Under the pieces are notes generated by a model. That model did no database searches. It was not told where the DNA came from and saw nothing but the letters and a program-made list of their open reading frames with translations. The position numbers and the translations under genes are program-made. From Diphasiastrum complanatum (taxonomy: Eukaryota > Streptophyta > Lycopodiopsida > Lycopodiales > Lycopodiaceae), in NCBI GenBank assembly GCA_029204225.1, contig MU832250.1, positions 1 to 64,000 on the forward strand: a DNA stretch of 64,000 nt, written 5' to 3'. Below, piece by piece: positions 1 through 10,233 of the stretch; the stretch's first letter is position 1; each line of letters opens with the position of its first letter.

Positions 1-262
1 ACCACATAAAGTGAAAGTGATAAAACAAATGGTAAATGCTAAAGAAACCACTATTAAACTATCACGTACTTATATAAAATCTTCTTCTTTTATATTGAGA
101 ATGTGATATTAAATCCCATCAATATAGTACAAGATCATGGGGATGGTGGTCACTCTGATAATAAGGATTATAATAAGAGGACTAGCATGCAGACTCGCAT
201 GACTAGGAGTATCTTAGGTATGGCCTATACTCTTATAACCCGAAGAACGTGGTCAAGCATGG

Positions 263-266
<4 letters not shown>

Positions 267-308
<42 letters not shown>
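267..308. repeat. (GA)n microsatellite
   Basis: About 21 perfect GA units. One of at least six GA/CT tracts in the window. An Arg-Glu repeat ORF crosses it only because the dinucleotide is open in several frames. Confidence 0.95.
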
Positions 309-311
<3 letters not shown>

Positions 312-389
312 CTACATATATAAGTACTGGTCATTTTTATGAAAGAAAGACACTTCATGAGTCTCATCATGCATAACTGAGATTTAGGA

Positions 390-872
390 TCAGTTGTTTG
401 CTGGAGCGAGAGCGCGCTTCTTAGGCAATGGAAGCACCTTGTCTTCCTGCTGATCCTGGTCCTGGCCGTTCAATGGAACCGGCCGTTCCAGTGCATCTTG
501 GCTGACATATATGAGGAGTCCGAGTACCTTCCAAGGCCCCACAGTCCATAAAGCATCAGACGTTCTCGCTAGGAATCTGGTACGACTGGCGAAGTATGTG
601 ATTGACGGCCCCGCCAAGATGGATTCCCTCTCCGGTTGCGTGAGCAAGCGTGGACACTCCCAGCTCCGTCACGAACACCCCACCGCGTATGGCAGCAGAC
701 GGTGAGTGAAGCATTGCTGTGTGGGTAGAGCTATGGTGTCCTGCCTCACAACTCGCTCGCCTTCCAGGGTCACAGAAAAGATGGCATCCTGGGATTGAGC
801 AGACACGAGAGTAGAACCCAGCAGCCATAGACGGATCACTTCTTTGTTCTTCATGTCCGCGTTGTCCTTCAC
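390..872 (-). pseudogene. Downstream part of the lyase-like gene, broken by frameshifts
   Basis: This GC-rich stretch continues the beta-propeller reading of the neighbouring 896-1713 feature in shifting frames. From 872 the protein reads through RLWLLGSTLVSAQSQDAIFS and HRLLPY. Coding character then moves to another frame (GVFVTELGVSTLA, near 645-680) and possibly to a third frame that ends in a Lys/Gln-rich tail at 390. Codons in these pieces often end in G or C, unlike the AT-rich surroundings. Either several real frameshifts have killed the gene or the assembly is poor here. The end of the original protein cannot be fixed, because two frames stay open (to 556 and to 390). No domain beyond the propeller-like text is recognised. 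Confidence 0.45.
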
Positions 873-895
873 GATTATTTATAATGAAGCCGGAG

Positions 896-1713
896 TTAAT
901 CTTTGGTTGGAAAGCAAGATGTATTAGACCCAACGTTGGCGTTGAGAATAGGAAGCTTGAACCATGTGATATTACCAGTGCTTGATATGCAGCCAAAAGT
1001 GCCGGTTCCACCCGACTTGTTACCCACCAACACGAACCATACATTCCCATCGTCACCAGCAATGAGACCAACTGGGGTGTTGCCTCTTTCGGGCGGTATA
1101 TCAATGAGGGATTGCAACCCCGTTTTGGGGTTGATACGGAATATCTTGTTCTCCAGGTCCAGGCTTGCGTACACTTCTTTGCTTGTGGGATGCACAGCTA
1201 CGAAGATGGGTCGTCCGTGGCATTCATAGACGGTAAATGCACCATCGTCTTGCTGGGGCAGGCTGGTATTGATCTTCACCAAATGCCCACTGCCTTTGCA
1301 AGTTGTCCACACATCATCTCCGTCTTCAATCACAACATGGGGTCCCCACACCTGGGAGGAAGATGGTACTCGGATATTTTTTCGGGCCGCTTCTTGAGGT
1401 CTTTGGCATGGGGGTCAATGAGTAGAATGGTGGAGTCGAATTGAAGAGTTCCCCAAACATAGCCTGGGTGCTTCTTGGACGCGAATAGGCCATGGAAACC
1501 AGAGTACTTTGAGTTACCCATCTGGAATCGCTTGACAGCATTAGGACGGCCAGTCATGTTATCCAGGGGAACTTTGAGTAGACCACTACAGTCCTGCTGT
1601 GAAATGACGAGAACATCGTCTATTGCTACGATTTCATGTGTCTGCCTGGCACCAGGAAGGGGATACTCGACTACAGCCTTCTGTGGTCTAACTCTCTGCG
1701 CTGTATCAGCCAT
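896..1713 (-). pseudogene. Virginiamycin B lyase-like beta-propeller gene, frameshifted
   Basis: Starting at the ATG ending at 1713, about 127 codons are open: an N-terminal stretch (YPLPGARQTHEIVAIDD) and blade-like text such as YSGFHGLFASKKHPGYVWGT. The reading stops at 1330, but homologous-looking text resumes in another frame from about 1351 (VWGPHVVIEDGDDVWTTCKG, then PVGLIAGDDGNVWFVLVG) and ends with a stop at 896. The recurring G-x-DG-x-VW strands are typical of Vgb/streptogramin-lyase and related beta-propeller proteins, which open cyclic streptogramin depsipeptides or act on unknown substrates. One frameshift near 1330-1355 separates the halves. The gene is intronless and GC-richer than the rest of the window, so horizontal origin is possible. 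Other beta-propeller families (NHL, SMP-30) are alternatives. Catalytic residues were not verified. Confidence 0.6.
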
Positions 1714-1739
1714 AGCTAGCTGCTAGCTGTGCTAGATCA

Positions 1740-2890
1740 ATACACAATGCCAGGGCCGGCCAGGAGTAATGCAAAATGCAAATATTCATGGTTTGGAAGA
1801 CGACTGGCACTCGCAATATATAATAGCTCCCGAGACACTACAAAACGCGTTACGCGTCTCTAGAACTTTCTGATCCGGCCTTGTTATGGAGTGTAAGAAG
1901 TATTTAAGCCAACGTTACTCTCGTGTGAATGCAGCAATATACATTGTAGCGATTTGCAAAAATGTTTGCGTCAGGAGTCAGGACTCAGGATCACATGCTT
2001 TGGTCGAGAAAAACATGCTTGCATTGTCCCGTTCATTTTAACTGCGAGCCTAACAGTACGTGCAAGTGCATGATGCACGCTTCGTAAAGAGAAGACGGGT
2101 AGCTGGATCATGAGAAACACGGATATACACACGACTCGGGCCCATAATGCCATGTGCTCAGGTGTTTAGAATGTCTATCCACTTTTCTCTCAATCAATCA
2201 TTCTCTTTTTTAGAATGTGTGTTCTCTTTTTACGGAATGTGCATTCTTTCTCCTAGCTCTAAGGAATGTGAGTTCTCTCTCCTCTACTGAATGCACGTTC
2301 TCTCTCTACCTTCTCACATGGCATTATGTAGGAAGATATGAGGCGTTCCTTGCAGGTCAGAAGGCCCTTGGTCAAGGCCTTCCACCATACAAAAATGGTC
2401 CCGTCACCTCGGACTCCACGTTCCCAGCTGTGTATGTTCATTGTTCATGAATCACTCACACGAGTGCTCGAAAAACTTTTTTTTGGCCAGGTATGGCCAG
2501 GAACCCTCTATTCCCAAAGTAAATCAGCTTTTCTATAACTTGAACCGGTTGAACACAATTCTCTGTTGAATGGGTAATTTTTCCAACTAAGGGGAAACAT
2601 TTGGAGAGGGTGTCAACAAAAAAGCAATACACATGCGCAAAGTGTTTTTCAAATTATCTTAAAACAAAGACTTTTTTTGTTCTTGACAATGACTACAATT
2701 ATACCGTTTTTGGGGTTCTCAAGACCACTTGGAAGAACATTTCCTTTCAAAGAGTACTATGTTTAAAAAAGAAGCACATTTTAAGATGCTCATACTCTTA
2801 CGATATAAAAGTGAGAAACAAAAATAATAATTAGTTATCTTTTGACACACGTGATATTCAAAACTCTTTGGACTCATACATGTCCAAATG
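1740..2890. other. No recognised gene; short degenerate repeat
   Basis: No convincing coding region. At 2212-2313 a motif GAATGTG-x-x-TTCTCT recurs four times at roughly 25-35 bp spacing, with changes at the inner bases. The rest is AT-rich unique-looking DNA. Confidence 0.4.
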
Positions 2891-2892
2891 CT

Positions 2893-4320
2893 AGTCACTA
2901 TCATTAGTTATAGGTGTTGATGATCTTGAAGTGGTGGAAGAAGCATCCTCTTCTTCACTATGTACTAAAACATTGCCTTCCTCATGATGCAAGCCGTAAT
3001 TTTCATAGTTTTCCATACTTCTTCTGGTTCATCAGGACGGTCCCACATCATTTGTCATGGGAATTTTTTGCTTTAGGATTTCAATAGTAGACTTTCTCAA
3101 ATAACCTGTTGTGGTGAGCATGAAGTCGTACACTAAAATATCCACTTCCTCTAAAGACAATAAAGAAGAATTTGGAGTATTCTTTGTTTTTCACTTCTTC
3201 CCTTTACCATGCACTGTACATACCATCTCGAGGCTGTACCTCCCTTTGAATGGATCAATGTGATCTGTTTTAAACCAATGCACGGTTATGTCTTTAATCT
3301 TGAATGTGATATCGCCTCGATGAAGCGTGAGTACTTTTCCATCCAAAAGGGTGACCGAGATCATCATCTGTTGCCAGTGTAGCTACCAAGTACCCTCTTG
3401 GAATATCTTGCGGGTCACCCTTCCACATTTGGGCTAGTCTGTCCCTCCTACTTGTTGACCGCCTTGCCTCCACAGAGAGACAATACATCTCTCTGGTCAC
3501 TCTAACACATTTATGATGTTCTGTTATCTGTACGTGCTATGTTTCAATATTACTTTGATGGACAAGCCACACGAAGTCAAATGAGAGTTCTCATTTCTCG
3601 TCCTCAATATTACTTAAATATCACCATTTGCTCCCTCATAAAAATGTATCCACCATTTAGTATCCTGTTCTCCCACATATTTTTTTGCTTTCTCAATTAG
3701 AAGTTTATGCTCTTCTATGCACTTTCGATAATCAATAGGTCTTGTTTGTTTTTTCAGCATCTTTAACTTCTTTGGCTAATAACATAGGCATCTGCCCCCC
3801 TTTGCGGACTTCATCAGAGCAACTGGTACATGTATCAAGAATTTCAAACCATCTGTTGGAGGCCATTGTTTACATGTTGACAATTGTTTCCCATACATTA
3901 ACACAACCTTATTTTCCATATTTTTTTTATAAGAAAGCAGTGCTGATAGCTAATGTCATTTAACTTTTTCAAACATAGTTCTCCTTGAGGACTTCACAAA
4001 CTCCTTGAAGTCAATGGTCTCTTTGAGATGAAATATGCTTGGCTTAGGAGTGTAGGCTTCCTCTATGTGGACAAGCGTAAATACATCTCGCCCGCGACAA
4101 CTTTTTAGAGAAAGTGCTGAACATTTGAATCTATATGATCGTGTGTGTGTCCAACCAATAGAAAATTAACCTTTACTTTTCTGAAAATGCCCTTCTCCAC
4201 AAGCATATTCAAATAACCGAAGACCATTTGATTCTTATTCTCTCTTGTTGTGGTGTCCAACTGACATATAAAATAGCCGGAAGCAATCCCTCGCCAATTC
4301 AGCATCTGTGCCAATTAATG
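2893..4320 (-). pseudogene. Relic of a transposon-type gene with VGHTHDHID motif (DUF7869-like)
   Basis: The minus strand reads ENKNQMVFGYLNMLVEKGIF and LLVGHTHDHIDSN at 4105-4310. The VGHTH-x-x-ID signature is what I know from the DUF7869 domain of large plant transposon-associated proteins. Further coding-like stretches follow on the same strand in changing frames: VFTLVHIEEAYTPKPS near 4050, GYLVATLATDDDLGHPF near 3400, DITVHWFKTDHIDPFKGRYS near 3250, LLSLEEVDILVYDFML near 3130, and an acidic tail ending with a stop near 2893. The pattern suggests several exons or a frame-shifted relic. The N-terminal part of the protein is missing: the coding text begins abruptly beside the palindrome at 4359-4432. 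Function is probably nuclease or transposase-related, but that is inference. Confidence 0.5.
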
Positions 4321-4358
4321 AACATAACATGATTTCCAGAGCATCGAGTGGTGGACCA

Positions 4359-4432
4359 AACTCGATGCAGTGCATCGAGTTGGTGTACCAATTGGTCTAC
4401 CAACACACCAACTCGATGCACTGCATCGAGTT
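4359..4432. repeat. Nested palindrome (28-bp inverted arms, 18-bp spacer)
   Basis: Arm 4359-4386 is the exact reverse complement of 4405-4432. Each arm is itself a near-palindrome built on CTCGATGCA/TGCATCGAG, and the spacer contains the palindrome ACCAATTGGT (4387-4396). Degenerate copies of the TCGATGCA core flank it at 4341-4349 and 4444-4461. It lies between the two divergent relic genes. Confidence 0.85.
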
Positions 4433-4559
4433 AGTTACACCATGTCGATGCATGTCATCGAGTTTCTATTGCTTACCTCTCACATTAATTATTTTTTTCT
4501 CTAATCACGGTATTTATGCAGTCACAAAGTGTTCATCCGAATTCAAGAGGTGATGATGA

Positions 4560-5003
4560 AGCTACCTGAACTGTGCCAGCTGGGATGAGGTCAAACAGAA
4601 CTATCCGACTACCAGGTTAACAAAAGCTTTGTCAGAATTCTTCTTGGCATTCCAAAATTATAAGGTAAGAATCTAGAAATAATATATTTATCATTTGTGA
4701 GAGCTCTTTATAATGTATGATTAGGCAAATATATTGCTGGTGTGGTTTTATAGCATAAGAAGGCAAAGGCATGAGAGGACTTGGATTGCCTTTCAAACTT
4801 TTTGTCGCATATACAGAGGGCTAAGGAAGAACGAATGAGGATTCAGTTAAAAGATTCCCTCGCACCGATGTCCGAATATTATAAACCTTCACTTGTCTTT
4901 TGGATCCGATTATATATGCAAGAACAAAACAAATCTTGAGCGTGCACTGGGTTGTCAGCTAATCAGTTCTTTCGAAATGATGACCATGGGGTACTATGAT
5001 GCC
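4560..5003 (+). pseudogene. DNA N4/N6-methylase-like relic, 5' part
   Basis: Coding-like text begins near 4571 (NCASWDEVKQNYPTTRL, then ALSEFFLAFQNYK) and ends at a plausible splice donor (AAG|gtaaga near 4664). A second coding-like block follows about 4752-5003, after an acceptor-like ttatag, but it contains stops and frame changes. It ends at 5003, where a copia LTR begins. The last codons (GYYDA) continue in frame into the inverted host segment 9038-9571 if the retroelement and one copy of its 5-bp target duplication are removed. The methylase assignment comes from that second segment. Confidence 0.45.
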
Positions 5004-5653
5004 TGTGAAAGATTTCAGATCCTTAAGATCCAATCTACTTGAATGATCTTTGGTTAGAAAGAGAAATACACTACCAATCTCACCAATGTAGAAAAATCAG
5101 CATCTACACACAATTTGAGATGCAAACACTAACAGAACTTGATCAAACTTGAATGAAATGATTATGTACTGTTGTGTCCGTACAAAACCAGCAAGCTACT
5201 GTATTTCACACGGTGTGGATTCAAAAATAGCCAAATATAGATCATTCTACACATACAATTGCAAAGCAATCACCAAGATAGTGCACCAATGGATAGTAGA
5301 ATCCAAGAGAACCATGTATAAGCATGAAATGAGATAGAGAGAGAGAAGATGACTCTCTCCATGAGTTACATCCTTTATAACAGGTCCAAACCCTATTTGG
5401 CCACTTGGCTTTCCCACCAAAATGCTAACCCTACCAATTTTGGGTCTAGATTCAATGTACCCAACTTATTCAAATTGAATCTACTCAAACTCGCATTCTA
5501 TCTTTCCCACACTTTCAAAAAGTGTCTATTCAAATGAGATTTAGACTAATGAACTTTGAAAAGTCAACCTCTAAGTCTAAAGCAAGTTTTGGCCTCAATA
5601 TGCCAAATATGAAAATATTGCAAAATGTGATGAAACTAGTTGAATCTTTCACA
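5004..5653 (-). repeat. 3' LTR (650 bp) of the split copia element
   Basis: Begins TGTGAAAG and ends CTTTCACA, preceded by ATGCC. The purine-rich primer for plus-strand synthesis lies at 5654-5663 (minus strand GAAGAGGGAG). The element's reading frame ends at a TGA inside the LTR itself. Confidence 0.9.
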
Positions 5654-5857
5654 CTCCCTCTTCAACTAGTTTTAGCATAGACTTTGATAATACTCCAAGT
5701 GAAGTCCTATGCTTCATGAACAAGTCTTTTCCCAATGCTTTGGTGAAGATATCAGTTACACATTCCCTTGAAGACACATGTTGAAGCTCCACCTCCTTTG
5801 CAATGACTCGCTCCCTCACAAAATGATATTGTATCTCAATATGCTTGCTCCTAGCAT
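5651..5857 (-). pseudogene. Copia RNase H C-terminal tail
   Basis: Minus-strand text runs from ARSKHIEIQYHF through ADIFTKALGKDLF-like residues to LVEEGV and the TGA in the LTR. This is only the last third of RNase H. The catalytic DSD and SSSEAEY regions are missing because of a deletion joining two copies of TCCTAGCAT (here 5849-5857), both of which persist in the sister copy at 30568 and 30954. Confidence 0.85.
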
Positions 5858-6703
5858 AGTTTTTGACAATAGAACTTTGATTGATCATAAGAATGATCTT
5901 CTTCCTGAGAATAGACCTTCTTTCAATGATCATATAATGCTTAAAATAGAAACAACCATAATTGATATAGAGAATAGTGTCCACTTGGGATGCTTCACTA
6001 TTTCTTACATCAATTTTACATGTAAAAATGTGACTAGAACATGAAGAATCAATTAGAATGTAAATGAAATGATTCCACCATGCTTCCAACTCTGAACTCC
6101 CTGGAAAAATACAGCAAACAAACAATAAATGTGAGTGATCAACTTTTGCTTGCATGTCTCCTCCTCCTTTGTCCTTTGTTGCCTTGTATCCACCATGATA
6201 CTCCATGAATGAGCTTCCATCTCCATCTTGCCATGAACCTCCAATAGCTTCATTTCCATCAGCAAAACCAGCCAAGAATGCTAGTACAAATCCAACATCA
6301 AAACAATGTTCACCAATGTAGCTAGTTTTACCATATCTTGACAATTTGCACACATCCACATGAAATTGCTCAAACATGAGATAGAACAAGTAAAGTAAAC
6401 TTGAAAAACACTTCCTTGCTGCTCCTTTGACCTTACTTGAGTCTTCAATATGCTGCAAAATAGATCCATAACATCTTTGCCAATTACCTCTCCTTTGATG
6501 CTCTTGACTAGCTCCAAATTGCCAACTTCCCTTTTAACTAGTTGAAGCGTTTTGAGATCAACCTCTTGATCATCAACTTGATCATCAAAGTCACTGAACA
6601 AACTCTGTTTTCCAGATCCAATACTTGATTTTACAGCAAGATAACATCCATCCACTTGCATAGCTTCATGTACACGAGAAGATCCTCCAAAAGATGTTCC
6701 ATT
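5858..6703 (-). other. Unrelated segment replacing reverse transcriptase
   Basis: After ALMKN, where copia polyproteins normally enter reverse transcriptase, the sequence changes to text with no RT motif: CYLAVKSSIGSGKQSLF, QLVKREVGNLELVKSIKGEV, then NFMWMCANCQDMVKLATL, GGYKATKDKGGGDMQAKVDH and DTILYINYGCFYF in drifting frames. The same segment, longer by about 240 bp, occupies the same place at 30963-32031 in the sister element. I do not recognise its source. It may be captured cellular DNA or a diverged noncoding filler. Confidence 0.7.
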
Positions 6704-9032
6704 CTTCATAAGAGCTTGATACTCGAGATCCATTGCTTGGATCCACTCCTCTTCTTTCCTTGCTTGATCTACACTTGTAGGCTCATCCAAAGAGGTTAGG
6801 AAAGCAACATAATCTCCAGAAACTACTTGCTTACCCTTTTGATCATATGTGAGCCTTGAAGGTACTTGTCTTTCTCTTGATGTTCTCCTCGGCTTTTGAC
6901 TTGATGAAGGTCCATCATCACCACCATCCAAAGTAGGATCCTTCTCATCAATATCAAGAATGTTAGATCCATCTACTTTACCATCAATCATGCTTGAAGA
7001 CACTTTGGAATGTTCCCCTCATCAAAAATGACATCTCTACCAACAATCACTTTGTTAGTAGAAGGAATGTAAACCTTGTAGGCTTTACTCATGTCAATAT
7101 ATCCAACAAAAATACCTCTTCTTGAAGATGGATCCTCCTTGGTCCTATCATCAAGAGTAATGTTGACATAGCATGTGCATCCAAAGGTTCTTAGAAAGTT
7201 GACACTCAGCCTCCTCTTGAATAGTATCTCAAAAGGTGTCCTTCCATCCAAAATAGCACTCGGCCACCTATTGCACAAGAAATTGGCACACAACAAAGCT
7301 TGATCCCAAAATGGTTTGTCAAGATTAGCACTTAACCTCATAGCTTTAGCACTTTCACATAAAGTCCTATTCTTCCTTTCAGCCACTCCATTTTGTTGTG
7401 GGTCCTTGATGTTGTATACTTCCTCTTGATCCCATGCTCATCACAAAAAGGCTTGAACTTGTCAGATATGTACTCACCACCATTGTCACCTCTCAAGCAC
7501 GTGATCTTTGTGGAAAATTGGTTCTCCCTTGCATTCTTGAGCTTGACAAAGAGATCATACACTTCATCTTTGCTCTTTAGTAGATAGATCCAACAAAATC
7601 TACTAAAATCATCAATGAATGTTACATACATTTTAGCTCCACTATTGCTAATTGTAATAAATCCATGAATATCCGAATGTACAAGTTGAAAAGGCTTTGT
7701 AGATCTAGAAATAGATCTAGTATAAGGTAGTCTATGTGAGTTAGACAAAGCACAAGACTCACAAACATGCTTGTCATTACTTAAGGAACTTGGAAGACCA
7801 ATCACAACCTTCTTCCTTGCCATTACCTCCAATGACTTGAAGTTGACGTGTCCCATCCTTTTGTGCCAAACCTCTTGAATAGAAATTTGCTTCCTTGCAA
7901 CACATCCAACTTGGTTAGCAATAACACAAGCATCAAGTTTGAACAACTTCCCTTGTCTTTTACCTTTTCCAGTCAAGACATCCTTCCTTTTGATCAAACA
8001 AGCATCTCCATCAGACTCCACCTTGAGGCCCTTACTTAGCATTTGACTCACACTAAGCAAATTCTTGGTAATAGATGGAATAAACAAGACATCCTCCAAA
8101 TGAACATTCCTATTTGTAGAGAGAGAAATAGGAATTGTGGCAATCCCTTTGATTGCACACTCACCATCATTGGCCATGTAGATCACCCTGTTGTCATCTC
8201 CATCTGCCAACAAAGAAGTGAAGTACTCTTTGTGAAAGGTCATGTGTGAACTTGCTCCACTATCAATCCACCAAGGACCTAGATCTCCATCATTAGCAAG
8301 CATACATGAAGACATCACAAAATCATCATCATTTGCATCTTGAACATCCAAACCATCCTCATCAAGAGTAACATTACCTTGCTTGTCTCCTTGATCTCTC
8401 TTCTTCTTGTAGCACTCACTTGCAAAGTGTCCTTTGATGCCACAATAGAAGCACTTGAGTTTTGATCTATCCTTCTTTTTGCCACTTGAAGAAGCATCCA
8501 CTTGATCTTGCCCTTTATACCACTTGCTTTTGGTTTTGCCCTTGAATTTGCCCTTTGTGAACATAGCATCCTCTTGAAGTGTCGATGTAGATCCACCTCT
8601 TGCTTGAAGCCTATATTCCTCATTGATCAAGATCTCTTGAAGATCCATCAAACTTGGCAAAGTCTTTTGAATAGCAATACTTTGAACAATGTTAGCATGA
8701 GCATCCAACAAGCCATTAAGAATCACTTGAATAAGCTCTCCTTCCTTAATGCTTTCATCTATGCAAGCTAACTCATCATTCAATGCTTTCATTCTCAAAA
8801 CAAAAGTACTTGGACTTTCTTCATTCTTTTGCAAACAAGAAAAGATTTGCCTTCTTAGAGTCAACACTCTAGAAGTAGACTTGGATTCATAAAGCTTCTT
8901 CAATGAATTCCAAGCTTTCAAAGATGATGTGCACTTACCAACTTCCTTGAGATGTTCATTGGTAACATTCATCTTTATCATGTGTAGAGCCTTCTTGGCC
9001 CTCTTGTCATACCTCAATTGATCTTGTTGTGT
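6704..9032 (-). pseudogene. Copia gag-protease-integrase region, frameshifted
   Basis: In order along the minus strand: gag (AKKALHMIKMNVTNEHLKEV), zinc knuckle CFYCGIKGHFASEC, protease DSGASSHM, GAG-pre-integrase WHKRMGHVN with CESC, integrase core with HSDIHG and GDNGGEY, and the QNG-x-AERKNRTL region. A one-base loss near 7400 (against 32710) breaks integrase, and another near 7000 breaks the integrase C-terminus. The first ~55 gag codons are absent here and lie inverted at 10821-10963. The product would be nonfunctional. Confidence 0.85.
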
Positions 9033-9037
9033 AGCTC

Positions 9038-9571
9038 CCCTTCTTTGTTTAGTAATGGGAGAACCGGTTCGGATGAGGCACTTTGGAACCTCTCACTATT
9101 GTCGACTGCTCGAGCCCCAGCTTCCTGATCTTCATCTGGAAGTTCTCGAATAGAAGCCACTCTCATCTCAATATAGGTTGCCTAGACTTCATCCACTTCA
9201 ACAGCTACGCAATTCCTGTTTTTCTGAAGGGCACAACAAGTGGTAGTACCTACATGTAGAAGTATATAAAAGAATAAGTAATTTTTAAGAACAAAATTAA
9301 ATGCGAAAGTTAATAATCAATTATAAGAACTAATTTTAGGCAAAGAAACACATCTTCATACATGTTCCTGCAAACATGCCCAAAATCCAATCATCCTCAT
9401 TTGAAAACATATCAATCAACTTATTGATTAATCTCTGAGGCTTTCGGTAAGGGTTAACCAAAGACCTATCACCCTCTAAGTGTCTCAATTTTTGAGTGAC
9501 AGTTGGACAAGACATCACATTACTACATTGCTCATTGAAATGAATCCGCAATCTCTTTTTCTCATGGGCAT
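9038..9571 (-). pseudogene. DNA N4/N6-methylase-like relic, inverted host segment
   Basis: Read on the minus strand from 9571 this continues the relic at 4560-5003: HEKKRLRIHFNEQC, KPQRLINKLIDMFS, DDWILGMFAGT, then after a plausible intron (donor gtatgaag, acceptor acatgtag) TTTCCALQKNRNCVAVEVDE. The order (K-P-x-x-L helix, then a D-x-FAG-T SAM loop, then a hydrophobic strand ending in E-x-D) is the C-terminal layout of DNA N4/N6 adenine/cytosine methylases. One in-frame stop follows VDEV. The catalytic DPPY/NPPY motif was not found, so the fragment is incomplete. Its present minus orientation results from the inversion of the neighbouring copia 5' half. Confidence 0.6.
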
Positions 9572-10221
9572 TGTGAAAGATTCAACTAGTTTCATCACAT
9601 TTTGCAATATTTCCATATTTGGCATATTCAGGCCAAAACTTGTTTTAGACTTAGAGGTTGACTTTTCAAAGTTCATTAGTCTAAATTTCATTTGAATAAA
9701 CACTTTTTGAAAGTGTGGGAAAGATAGAATGCGAGTTTGAGTAGATTCAATTTGAATAAGTTGGGTACATTGAATCTAGACCCAAAATTGGTAGGGTTCG
9801 CATTTTGGTGGGAAAGCCAAGTGGCCAAATAGGGCTTGGACCTGCTATAAAAGGATGTAACTCGTGGAGAGAGTCATCTTCTCTCTTCTCTATCTCATTT
9901 CATGCTTATACATGGTTCTCTTGGGTTCTACTATCCATTGGTGCACTATCTTGGTGATTGCTTGCAATTCTATGTGTAGAATGATCTATATTTGCTATTT
10001 TTGGATCCACACGTGTGAAATACAGTAGCTTGCTGGTTTTGTATAGACAGCAACAGTACATAATCATTTCATTCAAGTTTGATCAAGTTCTATTAGTGTT
10101 TGCATCTCAAATTGTGTGTAGATGCTGATTTTTCTACATTGGTGGGATTGGTAGTGTATTTCTCTTTCTAACCAAAGATCATTCAAGTAGATTGGATCTT
10201 AAGGATCTGAAATCTTTCACA
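9572..10221 (+). repeat. 5' LTR (650 bp) of the split copia element, inverted
   Basis: TGTGAAAG...CTTTCACA, the reverse complement of the 5004-5653 LTR with scattered differences. It contains a TATA-like box TATAAAAG at 9846-9853. GGCAT at 9567-9571 is the reverse-complemented target duplication. Confidence 0.92.
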
Positions 10222-10233
10222 TGGTATCAGAGC
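10222..10233 (+). promoter_or_regulatory. Primer-binding site, initiator Met-tRNA type
   Basis: TGGTATCAGAGC directly abuts the LTR end. It is complementary to the 3' end of plant initiator tRNA-Met, the usual primer of Ty1/copia elements. Confidence 0.93.

Noticed and set aside
896-1713. Functional antibiotic-inactivating enzyme
   Set aside because: The frame is broken and the catalytic residues could not be verified, so no function is claimed.
7393-8771. Plus-strand ORFs opposite the copia genes
   Set aside because: They are antisense shadows of the gag-pol reading on the minus strand and recur opposite every copy.
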